Positions 16,828-26,563 of a DNA stretch of 64,000 nucleotides are shown here, in pieces. The stretch is from positions 62,001 to 126,000 of the forward strand of contig NZ_JNFG01000010.1 in NCBI RefSeq assembly GCF_000729995.1. Reading direction: 5' to 3'. Under the pieces are notes generated by a model. The model saw only the letters and a list, made by a program, of their open reading frames with translations. It was not told the origin of the DNA and made no database searches. Numbering within the stretch: position 1 is the stretch's first letter; each line of letters opens with the position of its first letter. The translations under genes and the position numbers were made by a program. The DNA is from Caballeronia sordidicola. GTDB lineage: Bacteria; Pseudomonadota; Gammaproteobacteria; Burkholderiales; Burkholderiaceae.

Positions 16828-17241
16828 ATGCGATACACCCTGTTCGAGCAACGTAAAGACGAATTGATTCTGATCGCGCGCGTACTGCTCATGATCCTCT
16901 TCGTGATCTTCGGCTGGAGCAAGTTGACGGGGTTCTCGGGCACGGTCGGTTACATGGCCACGGAAGGCGCACCGTTCCCCACGCTCTCCGCCATCATTGC
17001 GGTTGTCATGGAGTTTTTTGTCGGCATTGCAATTCTGATCGGCTTCTACGTCCGGCCTCTGGCGCTTCTCTTCGCGTTGTACACGCTGGGCACGGCGCTC
17101 ATTGGACACCACTTCTGGACGATGACCGGCGACGCGCATATGGCCAACATGATCAACTTCTACAAGAACATCAGCATCATGGGCGGCCTGCTGCTGTTGT
17201 GCGTGACCGGGGCAGGGAAGTATTCGATCGATCGAAGGTAG
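16828..17241 (+). CDS. DoxX-family membrane protein
   Basis: A 137-residue protein with four predicted membrane helices and the DoxX signature (LLMILFVIFGWSKLTGFSGT at about residues 13-32; later GFYVRPLALLFALYTLGTALIGHHFW). DoxX-type proteins are associated with quinone or thiol redox balance in some species, but the exact role here is unknown. It follows the hydrolase gene in the same direction and may share its transcript. The ATG is preceded by AAAGGAA. Confidence 0.88.
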   Translation: MRYTLFEQRKDELILIARVLLMILFVIFGWSKLTGFSGTVGYMATEGAPFPTLSAIIAVVMEFFVGIAILIGFYVRPLALLFALYTLGTALIGHHFWTMTGDAHMANMINFYKNISIMGGLLLLCVTGAGKYSIDRR

Positions 17242-17397
17242 GCGCAGCCCAAGTGCATCAATCACCGCGTATTCTCGGGACAGGGCAGGGCGGATATCAT
17301 AGTGCTCTTCAACGGGCTGGTTAAGCGCCTATAGACATCCCCCGCCCGGCTTAACGCCCGGTCCGAATACCAGTATGTGCATTCAGCGACGTCAAGC

Positions 17398-18108
17398 ATG
17401 AACTCCACTCCCGATGTTCCCTCACGCCCGCCCATGCGCACCCTCACGCCGCTCGAGGCGCGTGTGTTGGCCGTCCTCGTCGAAAAGCAACACACGGTGC
17501 CCGATGCTTATCCGCTGTCGGTCAATGCACTGACATCCGGTTGCAACCAGAAGACCGCCCGCTCCCCGGTGATGAACGTCACCGACGCCGATGTCCTCAC
17601 GACCGTGGACGACCTGAAGCGCCTGAGCCTGGTTTTTGAAGGCAGCAGCAGCCGCGTGCCGCGCTTCGAGCACAACATGAACCGCGTGCTGGGCATCCCG
17701 AGCCAGGCCGCCGCGCTGCTCACTACATTGATGCTGCGCGGGCCTCAGACTGCGGCGGAGCTACGCTTGAATGCCGCGCGGCTGCATGGCTTCGCCGATA
17801 TCTCGTCGGTCGAGGCCTTCCTCGATGAACTCGCCGCGAACGAGCCGCCGCGCGTCGTGAAACTGCCGCGCACGCCGGGCGAGCGCGAAAGCCGCTGGGC
17901 GCATTTGTTATGCGGCGAAGTGAGCGTGAGTGTGAGCGAAGCCTCGGCTGGCGGTTCTGTCGACGACTCCGTTTCATATACTGAGTTCGAGATTCTCAAA
18001 GCCGACCACAAGCGGCTCGGCGAGGAGCTGGTCCGGCTGCGGACAATGGTCGAGCAGATGGCGGCCGAACTGGGTATCACGCTTGATAACACAGGCGGTC
18101 AGTCTTAA
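17398..18108 (+). CDS. YceH-like protein (DUF480, UPF0502)
   Basis: A 236-residue cytoplasmic protein of the YceH/DUF480 family. Tandem winged-helix-like domains are seen, with LTPLEARVLAVLVEKQHTVPDAYPLS (about 16-41) and NALTSGCNQKTARSPVM just after as the family hallmark. A C-terminal coiled coil lies at about 200-230. Function is not established. ATG 17398 gives the better N-terminus; ATG 17434 (MRTLTPLE) is an alternative. It converges on the outer-membrane factor gene 20 bases downstream, and no clear terminator separates them. Confidence 0.88.
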   Translation: MNSTPDVPSRPPMRTLTPLEARVLAVLVEKQHTVPDAYPLSVNALTSGCNQKTARSPVMNVTDADVLTTVDDLKRLSLVFEGSSSRVPRFEHNMNRVLGIPSQAAALLTTLMLRGPQTAAELRLNAARLHGFADISSVEAFLDELAANEPPRVVKLPRTPGERESRWAHLLCGEVSVSVSEASAGGSVDDSVSYTEFEILKADHKRLGEELVRLRTMVEQMAAELGITLDNTGGQS

Positions 18109-18128
18109 GTATCACGCGCTGCCCGTTG

Positions 18129-19553
18129 TCACTCCACCCCGCCGCCCAGCACCTTATACAAGGTCACGAGATTGGACTGCTGCGACAGCGTGTCGGACGC
18201 CCACTGCTGCTGCGCGGTATAGAGCGTTCGCTGAGCATCGAGGAACGTGAGGAAGCTGTCCGTGCCCGCCTTGTACCTCGCCTGTGCAATCGTGTAATAG
18301 CTCTGCGCAGACGTTACGTAATCATGATCCGCGGTCACTTGATCTATGTATGTTGCCCGCGCCGTGAGCGCATTCGATACCTCCTTGAACGCCGTCTGAA
18401 TCGCGCTTTCATAGTCGGCAATCTCGATGTTCTTTTCGATCTTCGCAACGTCCAGCGACGCTTTGTTGCTGCCGTAATCGAAGATCGGCAGGGAGACGGT
18501 CGGCGCGAACGCCCATGCGCCCGTTCCCGCCTTGAACAAACCGGATAGCGTCGAACTCGACGACCCCGCGGTCGCCGTCAGTTCTATCTTCGGGAAGAAC
18601 GCCGCACGCGCGGCGCCCACATTCGCATTCGCGGCTTTCAACGCATGTTCCGCCTCCACGATATCCGGCCGCCGCGTGAGCAAGGTCGAAGGCAGGCCCG
18701 CATCGATCTCGGCGAACATCGACGTGTCGGTAGCCTGGTCGAACGCGGGCGCGGCCGGGAGGTCGTCCGGGATCGGCGCGCCGAGCACCGCGACCAGGTT
18801 GTTGCGGTCCTGAGCCACGGCTCGCCTGTAGGACGCGAGGCTTGCCTGCGCGCTGGCAAGCGTGTTCTGTGCCTGCCGCACATCGAGCAGCGAGGAGTTA
18901 CCCAGCTCCTGTATGCGCTTCGTGACGTCGTAGGTGGCCTGGTCAGCCGCCACCGTGTCCTGCGTGATTTTCAGCAACCGCTCGTCCGAAAGCAAGGTCA
19001 GGTAGTCGGTCGCCACCGTCGCGATCAGGCTGATCTGCGTGCTTTGACGCGATGCCTCGGTCGAGAGATAGTTCTCGAGCGCTTGCCGCTTGAGACTGCG
19101 CAGACGCCCGAAGAAGTCGATCTCCCACGATGTAGTGCCAATGTTGAGATCGTTCGATACGCTGGTTACGCCCAACGCGCGTTCGCGTGTCACGCCGCCA
19201 CTCGCGGATATCGACGGCGCCAGCGCTGCACGCGTGATGCGATATTGCGCCTCGTATTCCGCCACGTTCAGCGCCGCGACGCGCAGGTCGCGGTTGTTGT
19301 CGAGGGCGATCTGGATCAGCTTTTGCAGACGCGCATCGCGAAAGAAGCTGCGCCATTGGGTATCGACGGCTAGCGCTTTTGACGTATCCGCGGTTGTCTT
19401 CTGCGCGGCCGTCGTGCTTTCGTAACCGTCACCCTGTGGAAAGGCCGCGGCCACCGGTGCCGCGGGCCGCTCGTAATGCGGGTCGAGCGTGCACCCGGTG
19501 AGTGTTGTGATTGCCAGCGACAGCAGGCAAGCACCCAGTTTGAGTCTCATCAT
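18129..19553 (-). CDS. RND efflux outer-membrane lipoprotein, NodT/OprM family
   Basis: A 474-residue outer-membrane channel of a tripartite efflux pump. A lipoprotein signal with LTGC puts the lipidated cysteine at about residue 21. Two OEP repeats follow, each with long helices and a beta segment. It would form the trimeric exit duct for the RND pump whose gene lies upstream and overlaps by four bases (ATGA). Length matches OprM/NodT proteins. The three pump genes form one operon on the minus strand. Confidence 0.93.
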   Translation of the reverse strand: MMRLKLGACLLSLAITTLTGCTLDPHYERPAAPVAAAFPQGDGYESTTAAQKTTADTSKALAVDTQWRSFFRDARLQKLIQIALDNNRDLRVAALNVAEYEAQYRITRAALAPSISASGGVTRERALGVTSVSNDLNIGTTSWEIDFFGRLRSLKRQALENYLSTEASRQSTQISLIATVATDYLTLLSDERLLKITQDTVAADQATYDVTKRIQELGNSSLLDVRQAQNTLASAQASLASYRRAVAQDRNNLVAVLGAPIPDDLPAAPAFDQATDTSMFAEIDAGLPSTLLTRRPDIVEAEHALKAANANVGAARAAFFPKIELTATAGSSSSTLSGLFKAGTGAWAFAPTVSLPIFDYGSNKASLDVAKIEKNIEIADYESAIQTAFKEVSNALTARATYIDQVTADHDYVTSAQSYYTIAQARYKAGTDSFLTFLDAQRTLYTAQQQWASDTLSQQSNLVTLYKVLGGGVE

Positions 19554-22500
19554 TGCTCACCTTCGTTATGCGTGGTGTGGCCGTGCTCGCCGAACAAACG
19601 CCGCACGACGACGAAGAACACCGGTACAAAAAAGATCGCGAGGATGGTGGCGGCGATCATGCCGCCCATCACGCCGGTGCCGATCGCGTGACGGCTCGCC
19701 GATCCCGCACCCGTGCTGATCACAAGCGGCAGCACGCCGAATATGAACGCGAGCGAGGTCATCAGGATTGGACGCAAGCGCAGGCGCGCCGCTTCAAGCG
19801 TGGCGTCGATCAAACCGCGTCCTTGCGCTTGAAGATCCTTCGCGAATTCGACAATCAGGATCGCGTTCTTCGTCGACAGACCGATGGTCGCCAGCAGACC
19901 CACCTTGAAGTAGATATCGTCAGGAAGGCCGCGAAGATGCGCACCGAGTACCGCGCCCAGCACGCCCAGGGGAACGACGAGAATCACCGCGATCGGAATG
20001 GACCAGCTTTCGTACAGACCCGCGAGACACAGGAACACAACGATCAGCGAGATCGCATACAGATAGATCGCTTGCGAACCCGCGAGGCGTTCCTGATAGG
20101 ACTGCCCGGTCCAGTCGATGCCGAAGCCTGCGGGCAGTTTCTTGACGAGTGCTTCGACCGCGTCCATCGCTTGACCAGTGCTTGCATTCGCGCCGGTTTG
20201 CGCGGTGATTTCCATCGCGAGCGTGCGGTTGAAACGCTCGATCTGCGGTGGCCCGAAAGTCCACTTGCCGGTGGCGAATGACGAGAAAGGCACCATCTGG
20301 CCGTCGTAGTTCGTGGTACTCGACGAACTGCTCGCACTAGCCTTCACGTACCAGCGTCCGATGTCCGAAGGCATCATCCGGTAGGGCGCATCGGCTTGCA
20401 CATACACCTTCTGAATGCGGCCCGTATCGACGTAATTGTTCACGTAGGTCGAGCCGAACGCCGTCCCCAGCGTGTCGTTCACATCGGCGATGGAGAGTCC
20501 CGACGCGCTGGCCTTTTCGCGATCGATATCGACGTGGAACTGTGGGGTATCGTCGAGACCGCCGGGACGCATGCCCGAGAGCATGCTGCTGTTCGCGGCC
20601 AGCGCCATCAATTCGCGGCGGGCAGACATCAACTTGTCGTGGCCTTGTCCCGCACGATCTTCGAGTTCGAAGTCGAGACCGCTCTGCGTGCCGAGTTCCT
20701 GGATGGCCGGCGGGTTGAGCGCGAAGATCTGCGCGTCGCGTGCGGCAGTGGCGAAATGCATGTTGGCGTGCAGGATGATCGACGACGCCTGTCCATCCTT
20801 GCCGCGGCGTGTGCTCCAGTCCTTGAGCTTGACGAACGCGAGCGCATTGTTCTGGCCTGAGCCGTTGAAGCTGAATCCCGTCAGCGTGATGATCTTGTCC
20901 ACCTGCGGCAAGCCGAGATAGTAGGCCTCGACCTGCTTCACGGTATCGAGCGTTTTCGCGGAGGGCGTGCCGACCGGCGTCGAGATCGACGTAATGATGA
21001 TGCCCTGGTCCTCTTCGGGAAGATAAGACGATGGCAGCTTCGTAAAGAGCAGCACGACCACGCCCGCGATCAGCGCATAGATCACGAGATAACGCACCGG
21101 CTTGCCGACCACGCGCGATACGCCCGTGGAGTAGCGGTCGGTGCCACGCGCAAGCACACGGTTGAACCAGCCGAGCACGCCGCGCTTCTCGTGATGGTCC
21201 ATGTCCGAACGCTTGAGCAGCGTTGCGCATAACGCGGGAGTGAGTGTCAACGCGAGGAACACAGAGAGCAGCATGGCCGCCACGATCGTGATCGAGAACT
21301 GCCGGTAGATCGCGCCGGTGGAACCGGAGAAGAAGGCCATCGGAATGAACACGGCGATCAGCACGGTCGTGATGCCGACAAGTGCACCGGTGATCTGCTT
21401 CATCGCTTTTCGTGTCGCCTCCAGAGGCGACAGTTTTTCCTCCGCGATCAAGCGCTCGACGTTCTCCACGACCACGATCGCGTCGTCAACCAACAAGCCG
21501 ATCGCAAGCACGAGCCCAAACATGGAAAGCACGTTGATGGAGAAGCCCACCGCAGACATCACCGCGAACGTACCGAGCAGCGCTACCGGCACCACGATGG
21601 TCGGGATCAACGTGGCGCGCAGGTTCTGCAGGAACACATACATCACGACGAACACCAGCATCACAGCTTCAATCAGCGTCTTCACCACCTCTTCAATCGA
21701 GATGCGCACGAACGGCGTGGTGTCGTACGGATAGTCGACCACTACGCTACGTGGTAACTGCGGGGTCAACTGTTCCAGCTTCGCACGCACCGCCTTCGCG
21801 ACGCTCATTGCGTTCGCGCCGCTTGCGAGCTTCACCGCAAGCGACGCGGCGGGCTTGCCGTTGAGCCGCGAGTCCGTGCTGTAGTCATCGCCGCCGACCT
21901 CCACGCGTGCCACATCGCTCAACAACACCTTCGAGCCGTCTGTGTTCACGCGCAGCAGGATAGAGCCGAACTCCGCGGGCGTGGTGAGGAGGCTCGACGC
22001 GGAGATCGTGGCGTTGATGGCCTGCGTTTTCGTCGATGGAGAACCACCGATCTGCCCGACCGATAGCTGCACGTTCTGGTTGGTGACCGCGGTGGTGACG
22101 TCGCTTGCCGTCAGACCTACCGCCTGCAGCTTGACCGGGTCGAGCCACACGCGCATGGCGTGCTGCGCGCCGAATAGCGTCACGTCGCCCACGCCATCGA
22201 TCTGCGTCAGCGGGTCTTCGATCTGTGTGGCGATGACGTTGCCGAGATCGATGGAACTCATGCTGCCGTCGGAAGACGACAGCGAGACGATCATCAGGAA
22301 CGCGTTGGCCGCCTTGGCGACTTGCACGCCCTGATTCTGTACCGTTTGCGGCAACGACGAGCTTGCCTGCTCAACCTTGTTCTGCACCTGCACCTGCGCG
22401 ATGTCCGCGTTGGTGCCTTGCTGAAAGGTCAGCGTGATGGTCGCCGATCCCGCGTTATTGCTGGTGGAGGACATGTAGAGCAGGTTGTCGATACCACTCA

Positions 22501-22705
22501 GCTTCTGCTCGATGACCTGCGTGACCGTGGTCGCCACGGTTTCGGCGGAAGCGCCGGGATAGGTCGCCGTGATCTGCACGGACACCGGCGCGACGCTCGG
22601 ATATTGTTCGACGGGTAGCGTGCGGATGGACGCCGCCCCGACCATCATGATGACGATGGCGATGACCCACGCGAGAATCGGTCGGTTGATGAAAAAGCCT
22701 GCCAT
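19550..22705 (-). CDS. RND multidrug efflux transporter, HAE1 family
   Basis: A 1051-residue inner-membrane pump of the AcrB/MexB type. The N-terminus (FFINRPILAWVIAIVIMM) begins the first of about twelve membrane helices, and two large periplasmic loops are present. The proton-relay aspartate pair lies in LLVDDAIVVVEN at about residues 405-416. The gene lies between the membrane-fusion gene (12 bases upstream) and the outer-membrane factor (overlap of four bases). A serine-rich stretch occurs in the second large loop near residue 790. It uses the proton gradient to expel hydrophobic drugs or toxic metabolites. Confidence 0.95.
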   Translation of the reverse strand: MAGFFINRPILAWVIAIVIMMVGAASIRTLPVEQYPSVAPVSVQITATYPGASAETVATTVTQVIEQKLSGIDNLLYMSSTSNNAGSATITLTFQQGTNADIAQVQVQNKVEQASSSLPQTVQNQGVQVAKAANAFLMIVSLSSSDGSMSSIDLGNVIATQIEDPLTQIDGVGDVTLFGAQHAMRVWLDPVKLQAVGLTASDVTTAVTNQNVQLSVGQIGGSPSTKTQAINATISASSLLTTPAEFGSILLRVNTDGSKVLLSDVARVEVGGDDYSTDSRLNGKPAASLAVKLASGANAMSVAKAVRAKLEQLTPQLPRSVVVDYPYDTTPFVRISIEEVVKTLIEAVMLVFVVMYVFLQNLRATLIPTIVVPVALLGTFAVMSAVGFSINVLSMFGLVLAIGLLVDDAIVVVENVERLIAEEKLSPLEATRKAMKQITGALVGITTVLIAVFIPMAFFSGSTGAIYRQFSITIVAAMLLSVFLALTLTPALCATLLKRSDMDHHEKRGVLGWFNRVLARGTDRYSTGVSRVVGKPVRYLVIYALIAGVVVLLFTKLPSSYLPEEDQGIIITSISTPVGTPSAKTLDTVKQVEAYYLGLPQVDKIITLTGFSFNGSGQNNALAFVKLKDWSTRRGKDGQASSIILHANMHFATAARDAQIFALNPPAIQELGTQSGLDFELEDRAGQGHDKLMSARRELMALAANSSMLSGMRPGGLDDTPQFHVDIDREKASASGLSIADVNDTLGTAFGSTYVNNYVDTGRIQKVYVQADAPYRMMPSDIGRWYVKASASSSSSTTNYDGQMVPFSSFATGKWTFGPPQIERFNRTLAMEITAQTGANASTGQAMDAVEALVKKLPAGFGIDWTGQSYQERLAGSQAIYLYAISLIVVFLCLAGLYESWSIPIAVILVVPLGVLGAVLGAHLRGLPDDIYFKVGLLATIGLSTKNAILIVEFAKDLQAQGRGLIDATLEAARLRLRPILMTSLAFIFGVLPLVISTGAGSASRHAIGTGVMGGMIAATILAIFFVPVFFVVVRRLFGEHGHTTHNEGEQ

Positions 22706-22717
22706 GAGGTTCTCGCT

Positions 22718-23959
22718 TTAACTGCGGGTTGCCGATGCTGCCGTAGCGGGCGCATCGGAATTTGAATCGGAAGGGGAGGGGCTTTCGACCGCTTTGACGA
22801 GCGCGCCGGTGCGCGCTTTCTGCGATCCCGACACGATCACGCGGTCGCCGGCCTTCAGGCCGCTCGTGATGACCCAGTCCGCGCCGTTGGCGCTGTTGGC
22901 GGTCACGGTGGTTTGCGCGACCTTGCTGTCGGCGCCAACGGTGAGCACGCTGGCCGAACCGTCCGATGCGCGCGATACCGCCAGTTGCGGCACGGTGATC
23001 GCTTGCTGGTTCACACCTTCTTCGAGCCGCGCGCGCACGAACATCCCCGGCAGCAGCGCACCTTCCGGATTGGGGAACACGCTGCGCAGCGTGACCGAAC
23101 CGGTGGTGGCATCGACCGTGATATCCGAGAACAGCAACTTGCCGGCATGCGGATAATCACTGCCGTCTTCCATCGCGAGGTGCACGACCGCGCCGTCGCT
23201 ATCCGTCTGCTGCAACTGGCCGCTCGCGAATTCCTTTTGCAGCCGCAACCAGTCGACCGATGAACGGGTGACGTCGAGGTACATCTCGCCGGTTGCTTGA
23301 ACGGTGGCGAGCGCCGTGGTCTGCACGGCCGTGACAAGCGCACCCTCGGTCACGCTCGACTTACCGATACGCCCGGCGATCGGCGCCACGATCTTCGTGT
23401 AACCCAGGTTGATCGCGGCGGTTTTCAATGCCGCGCGATCAGCGACCACGTCGGCCTTCGCTTCCTGCAGCGACGAGATGGCGTCGTCATAGTCCTGCTT
23501 GCTCACGCCGTCTATCTTCGACAAATCCGCATAACGGGTCGCTTTGGTTTGCGCGGCGTCGGCCGTGGCTTGTGCCTTCACGAGCGTCCCGACGGCCTGG
23601 TCATAACTCGCCTGATAGCTGGCCGGATCGATCTGGTAGAGCACGGCGCCTGCGGCGACCATCGAGCCTTCGGTGAAGAGCCGTTTCATGACAATGCCTT
23701 GCACCTGCGGCCTGACGTCGGCCACGCGTACGGCAGACAGGCGGCCGGACAGATCGGTGCTGGCGACGATCGGGTGCAGGGAGATGGTTTCGACGCCCAC
23801 TTCGGGCACGCCCTGCGGCGGACGTGGTGAACCGCCATCGCCGCAAGCGGCTAGCGAAAACGCGGCCGCCGAGGCAGCAACGGCGAAAAGTGCACGGGCG
23901 CGTATCGATCGGGCTGCCCGGATTTTTAATACGGATACCTGATTGATTATTCTGGACAT
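22718..23959 (-). CDS. RND efflux periplasmic adaptor (membrane fusion protein)
   Basis: A 413-residue adaptor. A lipoprotein signal with LAACG puts the lipidated cysteine near residue 39, after a rather long basic N-region. Next come a lipoyl/hairpin region (GRLSAVRVADVRPQVQG), a long coiled coil (about 105-180) and the beta-barrel and membrane-proximal domains. It links the RND pump to the outer-membrane duct. It is the first gene of the pump operon and lies 222 bases downstream of the histidine kinase gene, so it probably has its own promoter in that gap. Confidence 0.93.
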   Translation of the reverse strand: MSRIINQVSVLKIRAARSIRARALFAVAASAAAFSLAACGDGGSPRPPQGVPEVGVETISLHPIVASTDLSGRLSAVRVADVRPQVQGIVMKRLFTEGSMVAAGAVLYQIDPASYQASYDQAVGTLVKAQATADAAQTKATRYADLSKIDGVSKQDYDDAISSLQEAKADVVADRAALKTAAINLGYTKIVAPIAGRIGKSSVTEGALVTAVQTTALATVQATGEMYLDVTRSSVDWLRLQKEFASGQLQQTDSDGAVVHLAMEDGSDYPHAGKLLFSDITVDATTGSVTLRSVFPNPEGALLPGMFVRARLEEGVNQQAITVPQLAVSRASDGSASVLTVGADSKVAQTTVTANSANGADWVITSGLKAGDRVIVSGSQKARTGALVKAVESPSPSDSNSDAPATAASATRS

Positions 23960-24181
23960 GCGATGAGCATCCTTCGATCAAGGTTCGACAAAGGGCCGCC
24001 GGGCAGACATCGATGCGCAGGTTTTTCGAAAAACGCGAGGGAAAGCGAAGGAGGCTCGGAGAAAACCGCGCAACGCCATGCCAGCGGCAAGGGATGACAC
24101 GAGCTTAACGAGCCCTGCCTTACGCTGGCTTAGTGACTGATTACGCGATGTAACGTTACCGCGGAGTGCGCGGCAACGTCG
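23960..24181 (-). promoter_or_regulatory. efflux-operon promoter region with a 10-base palindrome
   Basis: This gap separates the kinase gene from the adaptor gene. It contains a perfect palindrome GTAACGTTAC at 24150-24159, about 190 bases before the adaptor start. Next to it is TTACGCGATGTAACG, a partial direct repeat of the TAACG element that could suit an OmpR-type regulator. I cannot assign promoter boxes. The palindrome is a candidate operator only. Confidence 0.35.
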
Positions 24182-25489
24182 TCAGGCGCGAACACGCAAG
24201 GGGAAGTCGAGCACGACGGCGAGGCCGCCGCCATCTGCGTTATGCATGGACAAGTCGCCGCCGTAACGACGCGTGAGACGCCGCACGATTGTCAATCCCA
24301 GGCCGCAATGTGCATCGCCGCCGCGAGCGGGATCGATCCGCACGAAGGGCCTGAGCGCACGCGCAAAATGAGCTTCGGGCATGCCCTTGCCATGATCGCG
24401 CACGCTCAGACGGTCACACCCGTTGTGGCGCGACGTCGCAATGTGAAGCGGCGGCGCGCCGTAGTTGAACGCATTTTCGACGAGATTCGACAGTATCCGG
24501 TCCAGTTCTACGGCAGGCAGGCGGAAGTCATCGCCCGCCTGCAAGTCGAGTACGAAGAGCGGGTCTCGTGCGAGCACATCGTGGCCATCGACATCCGCTT
24601 CAGCTTCCGCGTAATGCGAACGGCAGAACGCATCGACTGAAATCCACGGGGCATTTGCATCTGTTTCGCTATCGCGAGCGAAGTCGAGGAACTGCGTGAC
24701 GATCTGCGCAAGCGATTCAGTGTCGTGGAAAAAACCGTTGCGGGCGTTCGCGTCTTGCACAAGGTTCGCGCGGACCTGAATGCGCGTGATCGGTGCGCGC
24801 AGGTCGTGCGCGACGCCGGCCAGCATGACCGCCCGTTCCTGCTCGGCATCGCTCAGTTCACGGGCCATTTCGTTGAAGTCGCCAATCAGCCCTTTGACTT
24901 CCGATGGGCCGTTGGCCAGGACCATGGGTGGACGATGCCCCAACCTGAACTCGCGAGCAGCGCGTGCGAGCCTCAATACGGGTTTCTGTATTTGCCATGC
25001 GCCGAGCAGTGCGATAGCAATGGCGAGGAACAGCATGAGCGCACTCGCGCTCACCAAGCGGCTCACCGGAGGCAAGATGGCCGGGATCACAAGCCATCGC
25101 GACGATGGGCCATAACGCACCCACATGAGGTCCCCGGTGTGGTCGAACACCACGCGGCTTTGCGGCGGCAGGTCCGCTCGCAGGACGGTCTCGAAGGGAC
25201 CATGTGTATCGGCGCAAGGAGGCGGACAACCGAGCGGTACTGACTGCGGCCCGGCGTCGGCAAAACGAAGGCCGAGCGCGGCGGCGAGCCGCTCGCTCGA
25301 GCCGTCGGCAGCACTCGCTGCCGGATCCAGCACCAGCCGTACCAGCCGGCTGACGTGATCCGCTTCGATGATGCCGCGCTCGCGATCCACGATCACCATC
25401 CACGTCAGTTGCATCATGACGAGCAGGCCCACGGACAGCAGCGCGAGCCGGCCGAAGATCGTGTTGAGGGGGCGCAGCAGCTTATGCAT
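24182..25489 (-). CDS. sensor histidine kinase, EnvZ-like
   Basis: A 435-residue kinase. A membrane helix near residues 11-30 and a second near 150-172 flank a periplasmic sensor of about 120 residues with two CPPPC-type cysteines (GCPPPCAD). A HAMP region follows, then the H-box VAHDLRAPITRIQ, the N-box LSNLVENAFNYG, and ATP-lid motifs DHGKGM and GLGLTIV. All kinase motifs are intact. ATG 25489 overlaps the response-regulator gene by eight bases; in-frame ATGs 12 and 21 bases upstream are alternatives. It probably senses a toxic compound and drives the efflux operon downstream. Confidence 0.9.
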   Translation of the reverse strand: MHKLLRPLNTIFGRLALLSVGLLVMMQLTWMVIVDRERGIIEADHVSRLVRLVLDPAASAADGSSERLAAALGLRFADAGPQSVPLGCPPPCADTHGPFETVLRADLPPQSRVVFDHTGDLMWVRYGPSSRWLVIPAILPPVSRLVSASALMLFLAIAIALLGAWQIQKPVLRLARAAREFRLGHRPPMVLANGPSEVKGLIGDFNEMARELSDAEQERAVMLAGVAHDLRAPITRIQVRANLVQDANARNGFFHDTESLAQIVTQFLDFARDSETDANAPWISVDAFCRSHYAEAEADVDGHDVLARDPLFVLDLQAGDDFRLPAVELDRILSNLVENAFNYGAPPLHIATSRHNGCDRLSVRDHGKGMPEAHFARALRPFVRIDPARGGDAHCGLGLTIVRRLTRRYGGDLSMHNADGGGLAVVLDFPLRVRA

Positions 25490-26234
25490 CTCGTTCGGCA
25501 TCGGGTGCATCGCCAGAGTCTCGCGGCGGCACGAACATATAGCCGATACCGCGCATGGTCTGGATGATGCGCGGCTGCGAGGGATCGTCTTCAATCAGTT
25601 GGCGCAGGCGCCAGATCGGGACGTCGATACCGCGCTCCGTCACGTCCGCGTGCGTGCCGTACCAGAGGGTGAGCAGCCGCGAACGCGATAGTGTTTCCAT
25701 CGGGTGGCGCACGAGCACGTTGAGCAGGCGCAACTCGCTGTTGGTGAGGCGCTGCGGCTCGCCGTCGCGCGTGAGCGTGCGGCTGTCAAAGTCGAGTTCG
25801 AAGCGCCCGAAACGCACCGGTTCGGAGCGTTGACTGGTCGGACTCGGGGATCGGCTCACGCCCTGGCGGCGTAGCACCGCGTTGATGCGCGCAAGTAGTT
25901 CGCGCGGCATGAAGGGCTTGCCGAGGTAGTCGTCCGCGCCCATTTCGAGCCCTACAACGCGGTCGATGTCGTCCGCACGCGCCGTCAGCATAATGACAGG
26001 GGTATCGTCATTATCCGCACGCAGCCGGGTGAGGGCCGTCAGGCCGTCGATACCGGGCATCATCAGGTCGAGCACGATGATCGAGGGGCGCTCGCGCATC
26101 ACCACTTGATTCAGGTCACGTGCGTCTTCACGGAACGTGACTGAGACGCCGCGTTCATCGAAAAAAGCTTGCAGCAAGTCGCGCAGTGCGGCGTCGTCGT
26201 CGACTAAAAGGATTCGGGTTTCGCTGTTGGACAT
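25482..26234 (-). CDS. response regulator, OmpR family
   Basis: A 250-residue two-domain regulator. The receiver has the acidic pocket DDD at 12-14, phospho-acceptor Asp56 in VLDLMMPG and Lys106 in GKPF. The C-terminal winged helix (about 140-235) ends with RIIQTMRGIGYMFVPP. It is the first gene of a five-gene run with kinase, adaptor, pump and channel, all on one strand. It is the obvious candidate for control of the efflux genes. A 20-residue acidic tail follows the DNA-binding domain. Confidence 0.93.
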   Translation of the reverse strand: MSNSETRILLVDDDAALRDLLQAFFDERGVSVTFREDARDLNQVVMRERPSIIVLDLMMPGIDGLTALTRLRADNDDTPVIMLTARADDIDRVVGLEMGADDYLGKPFMPRELLARINAVLRRQGVSRSPSPTSQRSEPVRFGRFELDFDSRTLTRDGEPQRLTNSELRLLNVLVRHPMETLSRSRLLTLWYGTHADVTERGIDVPIWRLRQLIEDDPSQPRIIQTMRGIGYMFVPPRDSGDAPDAERDA

Positions 26235-26370
26235 GGCTTGAGCCAGGATGAGCCCTTGAAGAGCTTTGTAAGCTGCAATCGAAGCGACTATAAACGATGC
26301 CCGCCAGGGCCGTGTTACGGCGTCTTAGTGATTCTTTCAGCGCTTTCTCGTAAGTAGTACAGGCAAGCCG

Positions 26371-26520
26371 TTGCTCGACAGGTGGAGTCCGACGTTGAAA
26401 GCCGCCACCGTTAAAGGTGTCTTCGCTTGCGGCGATGCCACCGTAGGTGCCAATGGCGCTCCTGTTACCGTGGGCGATGGCTATATCGCGGACGCAGCCA
26501 CGCATCGGTCCCTGACCTTC
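26371..26520 (+). pseudogene. remnant of an FAD-dependent thioredoxin-reductase-like oxidoreductase
   Basis: About 50 codons read VKGVFACGDA, a variable stretch, then VTVGDGYIADAATHRSLTFGY. This is the C-terminal FAD-contact and end segment of thioredoxin-reductase-like oxidoreductases (GVFACGDA ... GDG..AA..H..L). There is no N-terminal part: upstream sequence is the promoter side of the response-regulator gene. I read it as a decayed gene tail. The rest of the 329-base gap between 26235 and 26563 holds nothing else I can name. Confidence 0.5.
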
Positions 26521-26563
26521 GGATATGCGGCTAACGAACGCGGAAACGGCATGCCCCTGCCCT

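Noticed and set aside
15979..17265. Minus-strand open frame of 428 codons
   Set aside because: It covers a clear alpha/beta hydrolase and a DoxX gene on the other strand and has shadow-type composition.
20337..21230. Open frame inside the RND pump gene
   Set aside because: Out-of-frame reading of a pump with all family motifs intact.
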